A stretch of 64,000 nt of DNA from MGBC120314 sp051877855 (lineage in GTDB: Bacteria; Bacillota; Clostridia; Lachnospirales; Lachnospiraceae). A program made the position numbers and the translations under genes. Below are positions 55,402 through 64,000 of the stretch, in pieces; the stretch's first letter is position 1, and the number at the start of each line of letters is the position of its first letter. Below the pieces are notes generated by a model, which saw only the letters and a program-made list of their open reading frames with translations, was not told where the DNA came from and ran no database searches. Location of the stretch: positions 62,001 to 126,000 of the forward strand of contig JBJEJH010000061.1 in the NCBI GenBank assembly GCA_051877855.1, given 5' to 3'.

Positions 55402-55514
55402 CACATTCTCTTAATAATTGCTCTTGAAAGTGTAAATTTTTCTTGTGTTTATAGGGATACCGATGAAAATGTGGTTCTGTGGATCAAACTGGGGGAACTC
55501 AAGAATTTGCCTTG

Positions 55515-55543
55515 TTTACAGAACGGACGAGTCGATATATAAT
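55515..55543 (+). promoter_or_regulatory. SigA-type promoter of the GT4-GT pair
   Basis: TTTACA (55515-55520) and TATAAT (55538-55543) at 17 nt, 31 nt before the ATG. The rest of 55402-55514 shows no clear operator. Confidence 0.8.
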
Positions 55544-55574
55544 AAAAAGTAATAGCTTTTAGGAGGTTCGAACC

Positions 55575-56798
55575 ATGAATATATTATTAGTGAATACTAC
55601 CTACCGCGGAGGTGGCGCCGAGAAAGTAACCCGCCAGCTCTATCATGGCTTTGATGATAATGAGAATATAAATATGCATCTTATTGTTGGACGTGCAGAA
55701 CAAAGCGACGGCGATTTTGACATCATTCTTGACAAGTCCATGCCAAATCTTTTGTCCCGTGCCTATGGTAAGATTGCATCATTCCGTAAGAATGATAAAT
55801 TTGCAACCAAGCAGATACTGGATGCAATTGAAAAATACAAGATTGACATTGTTCATCTGCAGAACATCCATGGGAACTACATGGGTATCGAAGATGTGGC
55901 AGAGATTGCCAAGCGCTGTCGTGTCATCTGGACTTTACATGATATGTGGTCCATGACCGGTCACTGTGCCCATGCATTTGAATGCACCAAATGGATTGAG
56001 GGAGATTGCAGCCACTGTCCTAAGCCGGAGACCTATCCGGCCATCACTTCCGACATTGCTAACGAGATCCTGGCATGCAAGAAGGAGACCTTTACAGGCA
56101 AGAACATTGTATTCGTCTCTCCTTCCCAATGGCTAAAGAACAAATTTAAGCAATCCCATCTTAAGGATGAGAAAATCGTAGTCATCAACAATGGTATTGA
56201 TGTGGACAAATTCCAGCCGGCTCTGCGTATGGAGCTTCGCGACAAGTATCACATTCCGGTTCTTAAGAATGTTATTCTTTTTGCCGCTTCGAACTTAAAT
56301 TCACAATTTAGAAGCTTTCCGCATCTTCTCGAGGCTCTCGAGATGCTGGAAGACAAGAAAAAATACTGCCTCGTTGTAATCGGCAGCTCGGACACCCCGA
56401 TCAAATTCAACGAGGAGTTTGAGGTTCACCAGATGGGTTACGTAACCGACGAAACCGTTATGAATGAATTATATATTCTTTCCGATGTTTATATTACGCC
56501 AAGTTTAGCAGATAATTTCCCATGTACCACACTGGAAAGTTTTGCCAGCGGCACACCGGTAATTGCATTTGCATCCGGCGGACTTACGGAACAGATTGAC
56601 GAGACCTGTGGTATTCTCGTTACACCGGGAGATTCCAAGGAACTGGCACAGGCCATCACCACAGCATTTTCCGATAAGCAGAAGCTCCGTGAGATGGGTC
56701 TTAACTGCCGCTTGAAATCCATTCGTGAATATTCCGAAAAGAGTATGCTTACAAAATATGCCGGTCTCTACCAGCTCGTGTATAAAGGAGAACTCTAA
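55575..56798 (+). CDS. GT4 glycosyltransferase
   Basis: A 407-residue GT-B enzyme. The N-terminus NILLVNTTYRGGGAEKVTRQ and the C-terminal ESFASGTPVIAFASGGLTEQ are typical of GT4, with Glu in ESFA. It adds a sugar from a nucleotide donor at the cytoplasmic side of the membrane. Ends in a TAATG overlap with the next gene. Confidence 0.92.
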   Translation: MNILLVNTTYRGGGAEKVTRQLYHGFDDNENINMHLIVGRAEQSDGDFDIILDKSMPNLLSRAYGKIASFRKNDKFATKQILDAIEKYKIDIVHLQNIHGNYMGIEDVAEIAKRCRVIWTLHDMWSMTGHCAHAFECTKWIEGDCSHCPKPETYPAITSDIANEILACKKETFTGKNIVFVSPSQWLKNKFKQSHLKDEKIVVINNGIDVDKFQPALRMELRDKYHIPVLKNVILFAASNLNSQFRSFPHLLEALEMLEDKKKYCLVVIGSSDTPIKFNEEFEVHQMGYVTDETVMNELYILSDVYITPSLADNFPCTTLESFASGTPVIAFASGGLTEQIDETCGILVTPGDSKELAQAITTAFSDKQKLREMGLNCRLKSIREYSEKSMLTKYAGLYQLVYKGEL

Positions 56799-57700
56799 TG
56801 CCCGCACCTCTTGTTGTATTTGCATATAATCGTGCAGATCATATTAAAATAACTTTGGATTGCCTGAATGCAAATGAACTGGCCAATCAGACCGATCTTT
56901 TTGTATTCTGTGACCAGGCCAAAAACGAGAAGGCTGTGGAGGCAGTGAATGCCACCCGAAGTGTTGTGGATGAATTTGCTAAGGATTCCGCCTTTCACAA
57001 GATTCAGGTGATTAAGGCCAAACAGAATAAGGGCTTAGCTGCATCCATTATCCAAGGTGTTACAGACATCATTAACCGCTATGGGCGTGTTATTGTCGTA
57101 GAAGATGACCTTATGACATCCGCGGACTTTCTCTCTTATATGAATAATGCGCTGGATTTCTATGAGAAAAATCCAAAAGTCTGGTCCATCAGCGGTTATA
57201 CTTCTCCTTTAAAATCACTGGAGAAGTACCCTCATGATATTTACGCTTCACCAAGAGGCTGCAGCTGGGGCTGGGCCACATGGAAGGATCGATTTGAAAA
57301 AGTTGACTGGAATGTTTCGGATTTTGATGAATTTATCAAAGATTCCGCCCGCAAAAGACATTTTAATGAGGGCGGACCGGATATGACAGAAATGTTAACC
57401 CGTCAGGTTCAGGGAAAGATTAACTCCTGGGCAATTCGCTGGTGTTATCAGGAGAGCAAGGAAAATATGTACACCATCTATCCTACCAAATCACGGGTTC
57501 GCAATATTGGTTGTGACGACAGCGGAACCCATTGCGTATCGTCGAATCTCTACGATACCACTTTGATCCAGCCGGGCTCCTCCTGCTCTTTCGAGGATCT
57601 GGCTCCGGACCGGAAAATCATGCGGGAATTTCGCAGTATGTACGACTACTCCCACTTTGGCAATCTACGAAGAAAAATAATACGGGCCCTCAGTTCATGA
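56798..57700 (+). CDS. GT2-like glycosyltransferase (GT-A)
   Basis: A 300-residue protein; PLVVFAYNRADHIKITLDCL starts the GT-A fold, VIVVEDDLMTSADFLSYMN carries the acidic metal motif, and GCSWGWATWKDRFEKVDW is a block shared by capsular sugar transferases. Coupled to the GT4 by TAATG. Its stop codon lies in the loop of the terminator. Confidence 0.85.
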   Translation: MPAPLVVFAYNRADHIKITLDCLNANELANQTDLFVFCDQAKNEKAVEAVNATRSVVDEFAKDSAFHKIQVIKAKQNKGLAASIIQGVTDIINRYGRVIVVEDDLMTSADFLSYMNNALDFYEKNPKVWSISGYTSPLKSLEKYPHDIYASPRGCSWGWATWKDRFEKVDWNVSDFDEFIKDSARKRHFNEGGPDMTEMLTRQVQGKINSWAIRWCYQESKENMYTIYPTKSRVRNIGCDDSGTHCVSSNLYDTTLIQPGSSCSFEDLAPDRKIMREFRSMYDYSHFGNLRRKIIRALSS

Positions 57701-57713
57701 GGACCCGTTTTTT
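57682..57713. terminator. Convergent terminator (GT pair / ABC transporter)
   Basis: Stem ACGGGCCCTC (57682-57691) with GAGGACCCGT (57699-57708), one mismatch; TTTTTT follows on the plus strand. Confidence 0.8.
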
Positions 57714-57717
57714 ACTT

Positions 57718-59451
57718 TTATTCCACTTTCGTCTCGTTTACCTTTCCGTCCTTAATTTCATATACAATGTCACAATTTCGGATGGTGGTTAATCGATGTG
57801 CGATAATAATCAATGTCAGTTTACCGTGAAGATTGTCGATGGCTTCCATAACCGCCTTCTCGGTCTCATTATCCAACGCAGAGGTTGCCTCATCAAGCAC
57901 CAATACTTCCGGCTTGCGATACAACGCTCTTGCAATTCCGATACGCTGCCTTTGTCCGCCGGAGAGTCTGGTTCCAAGTTCTCCCACCATGGTATCAAGC
58001 CCTTCTTCCAAGCTCTCCACAAACTCCTTAAGCTGTGCTTCTTCCAAGGCCTGCCATACCTGTTCATCCCGGATCAATTCCGGCTTAACGCCAAAGGCAA
58101 TATTGTTACGAATCGTATCATCCATAAGATAAATAACCTGCGGAATGTATCCAATCTTCTTATGCCATCCGCTCATGGCATCCTGAATATCCGTCCCATC
58201 CACGGTGATGGTTCCGGATTGGTTCTTATAGATTCCAAGTATCACGTCCACAATGGTGGTTTTTCCTGCACCGGATGGTCCGATAAAGGCGATGGATGTG
58301 TTTTTCTTAATGGAAAGATTCACATCATCGATGACATTTCTCTCTGCTCCTTCATAGCCAAAGACCACATGATCCAATTCAATAGACTTTTCAAATGTAA
58401 TCGGCGCCTCTTCCTTACTTTCCTTGCTACCGGTTGCCGCTTCCATCATCTTAACTTCATTATACACTTCTTCTACAGCAACCTTATTATACATAATAAC
58501 GCCTACATAGGAAGAGATCTTATTGACGGATGGAAGTAAACGAAAGGCTGCCAGGGCAAATACGGTAATGACCGGTATAAAGGTAGCTGCAGAACTGCCA
58601 ACCGCAACCTTTACCGCCACAATGACCAGAATAACACCGATAACCATCGTCTCCATCATTGGCTTGGGAATTGCATTGTAGAGACCATTTTTTACCTGGT
58701 TATTCGCAAGACCTGCCGCGATATCCCAGAACTGATCTTTAAAGAACTGCTCATTATCCGAGATCTTGATTTCCTTAATTCCACCGAAGGACTGATGCAT
58801 ACATTTAATCTGTGCTTCCACAAATTCGCGATACTGATTACCCATGCGCTTAAATGCTTTACGGAATCCCCTCATAAATCCCAAGGCAAAGATTCCAAGA
58901 GCCACTGCCATGGATACTGCAATCAAAGGATCCTTGGATACCAGATACAGCACCAATGCACCTGCCACAATACACTCCGAAATCAACTGTGTGGAATTCA
59001 ACACGGTTACATAAAACATATTCGTATCCGTCTGCACACTCTTTAAAAGCTCCGCGCTATTATGATTTACGAAGAAAGGATAGCTCTTTTCCATATATCC
59101 ATTCATAATCTTGCTGCTAAGATCACGCAATCCGTAATAGGTAAAACGGTACTGGAGATTACTTAAGTACACCACATACATATTCTTTACAATGAACAGA
59201 CATATGATCATCCCGCACATCAGGATTACTATTGTGTTATAATCCGTCACCCCCGTTATTTTCTGAATCAGAACAATAATCTCATTCTTCATCATGGCCT
59301 GCGGATCCGTAATCATCTCCACAAAAGGAAGCACGGAAGAAATGCTTAACAATTCCACAACAGCCCCAATCAGGATGGCAAAAAGCAACCATATCAATTT
59401 TCTCTTCTGCTTATTGTCAAACACACCCAGCATCATCTTAACTGTTCTCAT
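57718..59451 (-). CDS. ABC exporter, lipid-linked oligosaccharide flippase-like (PglK/MsbA type)
   Basis: A 577-residue half-transporter: membrane domain to about residue 320, then an ATPase domain. Walker A is GPSGAGKTTIVDVILG, the signature LSGGQRQRIGIARAL, Walker B VLVLDEATSALDNE and the switch His in IAHRLTTIRN. Its place beside polymerase and transferase genes suggests a lipid-linked glycan substrate, as for PglK, though the sequence alone does not prove it. GGAGATAATAT precedes the ATG. Confidence 0.9.
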   Translation of the reverse strand: MRTVKMMLGVFDNKQKRKLIWLLFAILIGAVVELLSISSVLPFVEMITDPQAMMKNEIIVLIQKITGVTDYNTIVILMCGMIICLFIVKNMYVVYLSNLQYRFTYYGLRDLSSKIMNGYMEKSYPFFVNHNSAELLKSVQTDTNMFYVTVLNSTQLISECIVAGALVLYLVSKDPLIAVSMAVALGIFALGFMRGFRKAFKRMGNQYREFVEAQIKCMHQSFGGIKEIKISDNEQFFKDQFWDIAAGLANNQVKNGLYNAIPKPMMETMVIGVILVIVAVKVAVGSSAATFIPVITVFALAAFRLLPSVNKISSYVGVIMYNKVAVEEVYNEVKMMEAATGSKESKEEAPITFEKSIELDHVVFGYEGAERNVIDDVNLSIKKNTSIAFIGPSGAGKTTIVDVILGIYKNQSGTITVDGTDIQDAMSGWHKKIGYIPQVIYLMDDTIRNNIAFGVKPELIRDEQVWQALEEAQLKEFVESLEEGLDTMVGELGTRLSGGQRQRIGIARALYRKPEVLVLDEATSALDNETEKAVMEAIDNLHGKLTLIIIAHRLTTIRNCDIVYEIKDGKVNETKVE

Positions 59452-59493
59452 ATATTATCTCCAAATCATTTACTAAATTTACGATCCCATCAG

Positions 59494-60615
59494 TTATTGT
59501 TCTGCTACATTACCCCTCAGAACATAATCAATGGCATCCACGTACCCCTTGGTTACATTTTCATAGGAAAACTTCTGTATACGGGCAAATCCCTTTTCTC
59601 CCATCTTTCTAAGTCTCTTGGGATCCTGCATTAATTCATTAATCTTATCCGCAAAATCCTGCTCATCATAAGGGTCCACGATAACTCCGGTAACCTGATC
59701 CTCCACAAGATCTCTTGCGCCATCGGCATACCGGGAACTAATAATCGGAAGTCCTGCACACATCGCTTCCAATGTAACCAGCCCAAAACAGTCTTCTCTC
59801 GTTGGAAGGACAAATGCGGCGCTCTCAGAATAGCAGCGATACAACGCTTCTCCTTCAAGGAATCCCTTAAAGAAAACACGGTGACTGATTCCAAGCTCCT
59901 CTGCCTGCTTTATAAGACGTTCCTTCTCACCGCCGTCACCTACCACAAGCAGTGTAATGGAATCATCGGTTTTGGCCAATGCATTCAGCAAAAGGTCAAT
60001 ACCTTTCCGAAGAATCAACCCGCCTACTGTCACCAGCTGACAATTAGCATATTCTGTCTTGGGACGAATATATTTCTGAAGATCCACCGTCAGGAAACTG
60101 ATAAAACAGCGTTCCGGGGCTGCACCATAAGCAATCTGTGTCTCCTTGGAAGCCGTGCTGCTTCCGATAAATGCACTTGCACGGGTAATAATATACTTTC
60201 TGCACAAACGCTGTATTTTACTGATATTCTTCTCAGAATTGAGCGTCCCGTCTGTCCAGCTGATGTAAGGAATCTTATGCTTTCTGCACCAGTGCATCGC
60301 CATCAGGATCGTTGGATTATACTCCATGGCCACCACCACATCCGGTTTCAGCTCATCCAGCACCTTCCCAACACCGTGGGGAATATAGATATCATGCTCA
60401 TCATATCGTTTCTTGATCTTTATATTCCAGGACTTCAGATAGGTTGAATTCATAATCCTGCTCTCATCCGCATGCCACTGTCTTGACGTGTTTCGGACGC
60501 TGGAATACACAATGTGAAACTCATATTTTTTAATATTTTGCTGTAAATAGTAAAAGAAGTCAACCCGGTAAGGAGAGGGAATGTTCGTGATAATCACTAC
60601 TTTCTTTAACTGCAT
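59494..60615 (-). CDS. GT4 glycosyltransferase (second)
   Basis: A 373-residue GT-B protein. KKVVIITNIPSPYRVDFFYY and VLPTREDCFGLVTLEAMCAG with PIISSRYADGARDLVED are GT4 motifs. The ATG at 60615 follows GAGGTGTTGAAGGCG and lies 56 nt inside the polymerase gene, so the two are translationally linked. Confidence 0.9.
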   Translation of the reverse strand: MQLKKVVIITNIPSPYRVDFFYYLQQNIKKYEFHIVYSSVRNTSRQWHADESRIMNSTYLKSWNIKIKKRYDEHDIYIPHGVGKVLDELKPDVVVAMEYNPTILMAMHWCRKHKIPYISWTDGTLNSEKNISKIQRLCRKYIITRASAFIGSSTASKETQIAYGAAPERCFISFLTVDLQKYIRPKTEYANCQLVTVGGLILRKGIDLLLNALAKTDDSITLLVVGDGGEKERLIKQAEELGISHRVFFKGFLEGEALYRCYSESAAFVLPTREDCFGLVTLEAMCAGLPIISSRYADGARDLVEDQVTGVIVDPYDEQDFADKINELMQDPKRLRKMGEKGFARIQKFSYENVTKGYVDAIDYVLRGNVAEQ

Positions 60616-61747
60616 CGCCTTCAACACCTCGCACAATATTTCCTCCGTAGATCACCCATGCCAGCAAAACTGCAAATGGGTTCACCGTCGGATTCAACGG
60701 AAATTCCTCCATAAATGCATACACACAAAGAATTGCAAACAAAATCAGCTCAATATCATAACGTGCTTTAAATAATTTCCTTAGCAAAAGAACGGTTCCC
60801 ACCACATAAATCAAAAGCAGCACCAGTCCCGAATAAAGATAAATTGTCACATAAAGGTTATCCACAATTTCCAGAATCTCTCCGGCATTATTCAACCAGA
60901 ATTCATAGGTATTTCCGAAAAAAGTAAATGGATATAACTTCAGATAATAATTCATAATAAAAATTCGGCCTGTCAGTACATGATTAATCATGTACATCCA
61001 CTGGGTCTTATGATAAATCTCATACAGATAGGGCAGAACGAAACTTAAAAACACCATAACAATCGGAGCCCAGGTATAGATCTCATAGAGCTTTCTCTTT
61101 TGACGCTCTTTAAGCACAAATTTATCCAGCGCAATCAATACCCACATTCCCAGGAACAAAAGATATCCCGTCCTGCTGTGGGAGGCCTTATATGTCCAGA
61201 GCAACAATGCATTGGTCAGAACAAACTCCTTAATGCCAAGGGTTTCATAATGAATATAAATCAACAATGCTGCGATAATAAACATGTTGACAAAGAACAC
61301 ATTAAAATCCGAATAACCGTAGGTGTGGTATGCGGCTCCTGTCTTCGCATCAAGAATCAGCTTATTATCCTGAAAATATCCTAACATAGAACCGATGACT
61401 GCAACCGCTGAACACACAAGATGCACCCAGAAGGTTTTCTTTGCAAGATCCTTAAAACTAATTCCTTTCATTCCAGCCACAGCCAATGCAGCCAGAAGGA
61501 AGGTCTGTTCCCTGGCACGAAAGAATCCGATAGTACTCAACAGCACCAGAAGAATAATAAGTAACAGCTCCTGAGGTTCATAATTGGTATAGAACATCTT
61601 CAGGGCAAGAAAAGCCAATGATATCACAAAAACAATAACAAATATGCGATTATTGGAACTTAAGCCCAGTGCTTTCAATCCGGTCATGGAAAGAAAGAAA
61701 ATATAATATGCAATTCTAGCGTTTTTTTCCTGTACAATCTTTTCCAC
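60560..61747 (-). CDS. O-antigen polymerase/ligase-like membrane protein
   Basis: A 395-residue protein with ten or more helices, low motif content, and an outer loop about residues 285-310, typical of Wzy/WaaL-type enzymes. ASHSRTGYLLFLGMWVLIAL near residue 205 resembles the O-antigen polymerase core. It starts on GTG after GGAGAAATTCA and overlaps the WecG-like gene by 32 nt. Likely polymerises the repeat unit. Confidence 0.75.
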   Translation of the reverse strand: MEKIVQEKNARIAYYIFFLSMTGLKALGLSSNNRIFVIVFVISLAFLALKMFYTNYEPQELLLIILLVLLSTIGFFRAREQTFLLAALAVAGMKGISFKDLAKKTFWVHLVCSAVAVIGSMLGYFQDNKLILDAKTGAAYHTYGYSDFNVFFVNMFIIAALLIYIHYETLGIKEFVLTNALLLWTYKASHSRTGYLLFLGMWVLIALDKFVLKERQKRKLYEIYTWAPIVMVFLSFVLPYLYEIYHKTQWMYMINHVLTGRIFIMNYYLKLYPFTFFGNTYEFWLNNAGEILEIVDNLYVTIYLYSGLVLLLIYVVGTVLLLRKLFKARYDIELILFAILCVYAFMEEFPLNPTVNPFAVLLAWVIYGGNIVRGVEGDAVKESSDYHEHSLSLPG

Positions 61748-62492
61748 TGAATTTCTCCATTAAAACCAAAAAAATGAATCGAAAATTAGTCACTAAATAT
61801 CTTTTAAATAACCGCTTAGGATCCTGCATCAGCCGATACAGCCACTCCAATGAACACTTCTGCATCCACATCGGAGCCCGTTTAATATTACCCGCATGAT
61901 AGTCAAATCCGGCCCCCACGCCGATCATTACACCGGTCAATTTATTTCGGTGGTCATACATCCATTTCTCCTGCTTGGGAGCACCAAGACCAACCCATAT
62001 AATATCCGGATGGGTCTCATTGATCTTAGTAACAATATCTGCATCCTCCTCATCCGTCAGAGGACGAAAAGGGGGTGAAAACATACCTGCCACATCCATA
62101 TTCGGGTAATTGTCTGAAAGTCTGGTTCCTAAGAGTTCTAAAGTCTCCGGCGCAGATCCATAAAAATAATGCCGAAGCTTCGTACCTTGATTGGATTCTT
62201 GAAACAATCTTTCCATGAGATCCGGCCCCGTCACTCTATTGGCCTCTTTAAATCCGTAGAGCTTACTGACCACCGAAAGAGGCTTCCCATCCGGCAGTGC
62301 CATAGCAGCACTATTTTGAATGAGATTGTAGGAATCATCATCGTGGGACATCACCGTGGTATGGACATTGGATACACAAATGTATTCTCCCCGCAAATCT
62401 TCCAGATGGTCCTTAATATATTCGGTTATCTCTTCCATTGAGGTTACATTAATATTCGTTCCAAGAATTCTGCAATACTTTAAATCTTTCAC
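61716..62492 (-). CDS. WecG/TagA/CpsF family glycosyltransferase
   Basis: A 258-residue GT26 protein. The core ILGTNINVTSMEEITEYIK, AMALPDGKPLSVVSKLYG, RVTGPDLMERLF and the C-terminal APKQEKWMYDHR with GVGAGFDYHAGNIKRAP are diagnostic. Transfers ManNAc(A)-like or related residues onto a lipid-linked first sugar. The GTG at 62492 follows AGGTGTAAAG; starting upstream would overlap the previous stop region by 13 nt and add 12 residues. Confidence 0.92.
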   Translation of the reverse strand: MKDLKYCRILGTNINVTSMEEITEYIKDHLEDLRGEYICVSNVHTTVMSHDDDSYNLIQNSAAMALPDGKPLSVVSKLYGFKEANRVTGPDLMERLFQESNQGTKLRHYFYGSAPETLELLGTRLSDNYPNMDVAGMFSPPFRPLTDEEDADIVTKINETHPDIIWVGLGAPKQEKWMYDHRNKLTGVMIGVGAGFDYHAGNIKRAPMWMQKCSLEWLYRLMQDPKRLFKRYLVTNFRFIFLVLMEKFSGKDCTGKKR

Positions 62493-62515
62493 CTTTACAC
62501 CTGTCAGCAAACCTT

Positions 62516-63295
62516 TTATTTGTCCCAAAACTGATAATAATCATAATTGTCCGTGGAGCCTACATAATAATATCCATAGTCCGCCGGATCCTTTGTCAGC
62601 ACGTGATAATCCGAATTAAAAATAATATTATCCACTTCATACATTCTTGCATACGTTGCAATCAATTCAATGTCCGGCTGTGTCTTACACATTTCTTCAT
62701 AAATTGCCTGAATTTCCGGTTCATTAATTCCGGACATATAGCCTTCCGCATCCCTTCCGTACAGCAGCTGATAGTAGGAAGAATACTGTCTCATGGAGCA
62801 GTACAATTCATTGGGCACAATAACAACCGGATACCAGGAATCGGTGGAATAATGTTCAATATTATAACCTATTTCCACAACACAACGGGGCAGCTTGTAC
62901 CAGTTCTTTCGATGAGAAAAATTATCCGTATTGTAAATTAATCGACCACCGCACACAATCATCGCCGCAACCAGAAGAAGGGATACCAGCATTTTCTTCT
63001 TATCCTTAAAGGCAAAAATGAGTCTTGTCCCTGCGTAGGCGTTGACAATGGTAGCCGGAAACAGCCACAAAACTCTCCAATAGGTTCCAAAGAAATACTT
63101 ATAATACATAACGTCGATAAAGAACGGATTGAAGAAAATGAGCATCAACACCGCCGGAAATATGGTTAAAACCGCTCTGTTTTTCTTATCTTTTATGAAA
63201 ATGAATACCATGGAAGCGATAGCAAAATATACATAAAGACCGGTTCCCGCGAATTTAAGATATTCCTGCCATGCCGCATTCATTGTTTCCAACAT
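62516..63295 (-). CDS. C-terminal part of a DUF6077-like membrane protein
   Basis: A 259-residue frame that resembles the second half of a large polytopic membrane protein: two to three helices, then FFGTYWRVLWLFPATIVNAY and a soluble outer segment (ELYCSMRQYSSYYQLL). It follows directly in another frame after the gene that ends at 63307. An ATG at 63295 with GAGGAAGAAAAC would make it a separate gene, but homology pattern suggests one protein broken by a frameshift. Confidence 0.65.
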   Translation of the reverse strand: MLETMNAAWQEYLKFAGTGLYVYFAIASMVFIFIKDKKNRAVLTIFPAVLMLIFFNPFFIDVMYYKYFFGTYWRVLWLFPATIVNAYAGTRLIFAFKDKKKMLVSLLLVAAMIVCGGRLIYNTDNFSHRKNWYKLPRCVVEIGYNIEHYSTDSWYPVVIVPNELYCSMRQYSSYYQLLYGRDAEGYMSGINEPEIQAIYEEMCKTQPDIELIATYARMYEVDNIIFNSDYHVLTKDPADYGYYYVGSTDNYDYYQFWDK

Positions 63296-63306
63296 GTTTT
63301 CTTCCT

Positions 63307-64000
63307 CTACCAATAAAACTTAATCGCCATAAAAATCTTGGCACCAAAGGCATACAAAAATGCATATACCGCACAGGGAATCAGGGCAAGCCATAATCCA
63401 CACATACCACGAAAATCACGTTTTCCGATTCCGTAGATCAATGACATAACTCCCCAAAACAATCCTGACAATATTATACCAAAACCCGATGTAAGGCAGG
63501 CTGCGCAGCAACATACCCCCACCGTCACACAATCCCTGACGCCTATTTTACCCTCCGTGCGGTACAACCGAAGGGCCAGAAGAAAATGCAACGGAACAAA
63601 TATCGCAGCAAACATTGCCTTTCCCTGCCATATACGGAACAAAAGAAAGGCTCCCGAGTTATACAGGGAATAACCACTAAAAATCGACATTGCACTAACC
63701 AGTCCCACAAAGATGACTCTCTTTTCATCCTCCTCAAAGAGCTGCTGTGCCAAAAGCCAATAAACAACATAGGCTAAGGGAATCATAAAGAGTGGCACAA
63801 TACTGTGCATCAGTATCGCAGGGTGAATCATAGACACCTTGCTCAGTAATGCCCAGAACATAATCCATGGCGAGACCATATCTTTGAACACTTCTGAAAA
63901 TTCACTGTATAGAGGCTGACCCGTCACCGGGTTCTCCACCAGCATCAGATCCTTCTGCACCGCTGCAACTGCAGTGGGCACATACCTTGCATCATCATCA
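63307..64000 (-). CDS. N-terminal and middle part of a DUF6077-like membrane protein, cut by the window edge
   Basis: An open frame of 230 codons enters from the right edge. The first residues DDDARYVPTAVAAVQKDLML, then LFRIWQGKAMFAAIFVPLHF and further helices, match the polytopic DUF6077 family. It stops at 63307 with IKFYW, where the family would continue. Seven nucleotides overlap the frame that codes for the rest. Probably part of polysaccharide processing or export; function unknown. Confidence 0.7.
   Translation of the reverse strand, partial: DDDARYVPTAVAAVQKDLMLVENPVTGQPLYSEFSEVFKDMVSPWIMFWALLSKVSMIHPAILMHSIVPLFMIPLAYVVYWLLAQQLFEEDEKRVIFVGLVSAMSIFSGYSLYNSGAFLLFRIWQGKAMFAAIFVPLHFLLALRLYRTEGKIGVRDCVTVGVCCCAACLTSGFGIILSGLFWGVMSLIYGIGKRDFRGMCGLWLALIPCAVYAFLYAFGAKIFMAIKFYW

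Noticed and set aside
63991..64000. ATC triplet run at the right edge
   Set aside because: It encodes consecutive Asp codons of the DUF6077-like protein and is too short to be a repeat of interest.
1..64000. CRISPR arrays, rRNA/tRNA genes, insertion sequences, attachment sites, riboswitches
   Set aside because: No direct repeats with regular spacers, no clover-leaf or conserved rRNA sequence, and no transposase or integrase motif was seen; a covariance-model search would be needed to exclude small RNAs.

Overview
The window reads as chromosome from a motile, probably spore-forming Gram-positive Clostridia, most likely Lachnospiraceae (Roseburia/Agathobacter/Butyrivibrio-like). Supporting this are Bacillus-like flagellar gene order with fliW-csrA and sigma-D-type promoters, spoIIID next to an mbl/mreB block, a SpoVK-like AAA ATPase, and MBOAT/DHHW/DUF4358 lipoprotein cassettes. 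The genus is an inference. No rRNA, tRNA, CRISPR array, insertion sequence or prophage was recognised. The two end genes are cut by the window edges.

Region 1 (1-18988, all minus strand) is a late-flagellar block. In transcription order it runs mbl, flgF-like, flgG, flgJ-like, recD2, comFC, yvyF, flgM, flgN, two tandem flgK genes, flgL, fliW, csrA, flaG, fliD, fliS, a fliT/flgN-like chaperone, flagellin, then an unrecognised gene. It joins two loci that are separate in Bacillus subtilis. Four sigma-28 (SigD)-like promoters are readable, before flgM, flgL, flaG and flagellin. The flagellin leader has two GNRA-loop hairpins and a hairpin presenting a consensus CsrA site; the flaG Shine-Dalgarno also sits in a CsrA-like loop. 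With fliW and csrA in the same block, this suggests the FliW-CsrA-flagellin homeostatic loop.

Region 2 (19200-33000) is mixed housekeeping. An O-acyl-transfer cassette (DHHW protein, MBOAT, DUF4358 lipoprotein) lies between mbl and spoIIID. Then come trkA-trkH, a small-protein/Dabb/rhomboid operon, a beta-helix protein, a trigger-factor-like PPIase lipoprotein, a SpoVK-like ATPase, and an SGNH hydrolase with a second DUF4358 lipoprotein.

Region 3 (33100-64000) is a large cell-surface polysaccharide locus, mostly minus strand. One run (50248 down to 33113) encodes glycosyltransferases, a fucosyltransferase-like enzyme, GDP-fucose synthesis (gmd, fcl), four acyltransferase-3 membrane enzymes, and a set consisting of an MBOAT, a VOC enzyme, a DHHW protein, an FkbH-type HAD phosphatase and an acyl carrier protein. 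This set resembles the Dlt system in layout and may load a small hydroxyacyl group (glyceryl or lactyl) on a carrier protein and pass it to an exported glycan. A second, more A+T-rich run (54927 to 50376) has a dolichol-phosphate-sugar-synthase-like GT2, DUF2304, a small DMT protein and two GT-C-like membrane proteins. A plus-strand island (55081-57700) carries an XRE regulator and two glycosyltransferases. The right end (64000 to 57718) has a DUF6077-like protein split into two reading frames, a WecG/TagA transferase, a polymerase-like membrane protein, a GT4 and an ABC flippase-like exporter.
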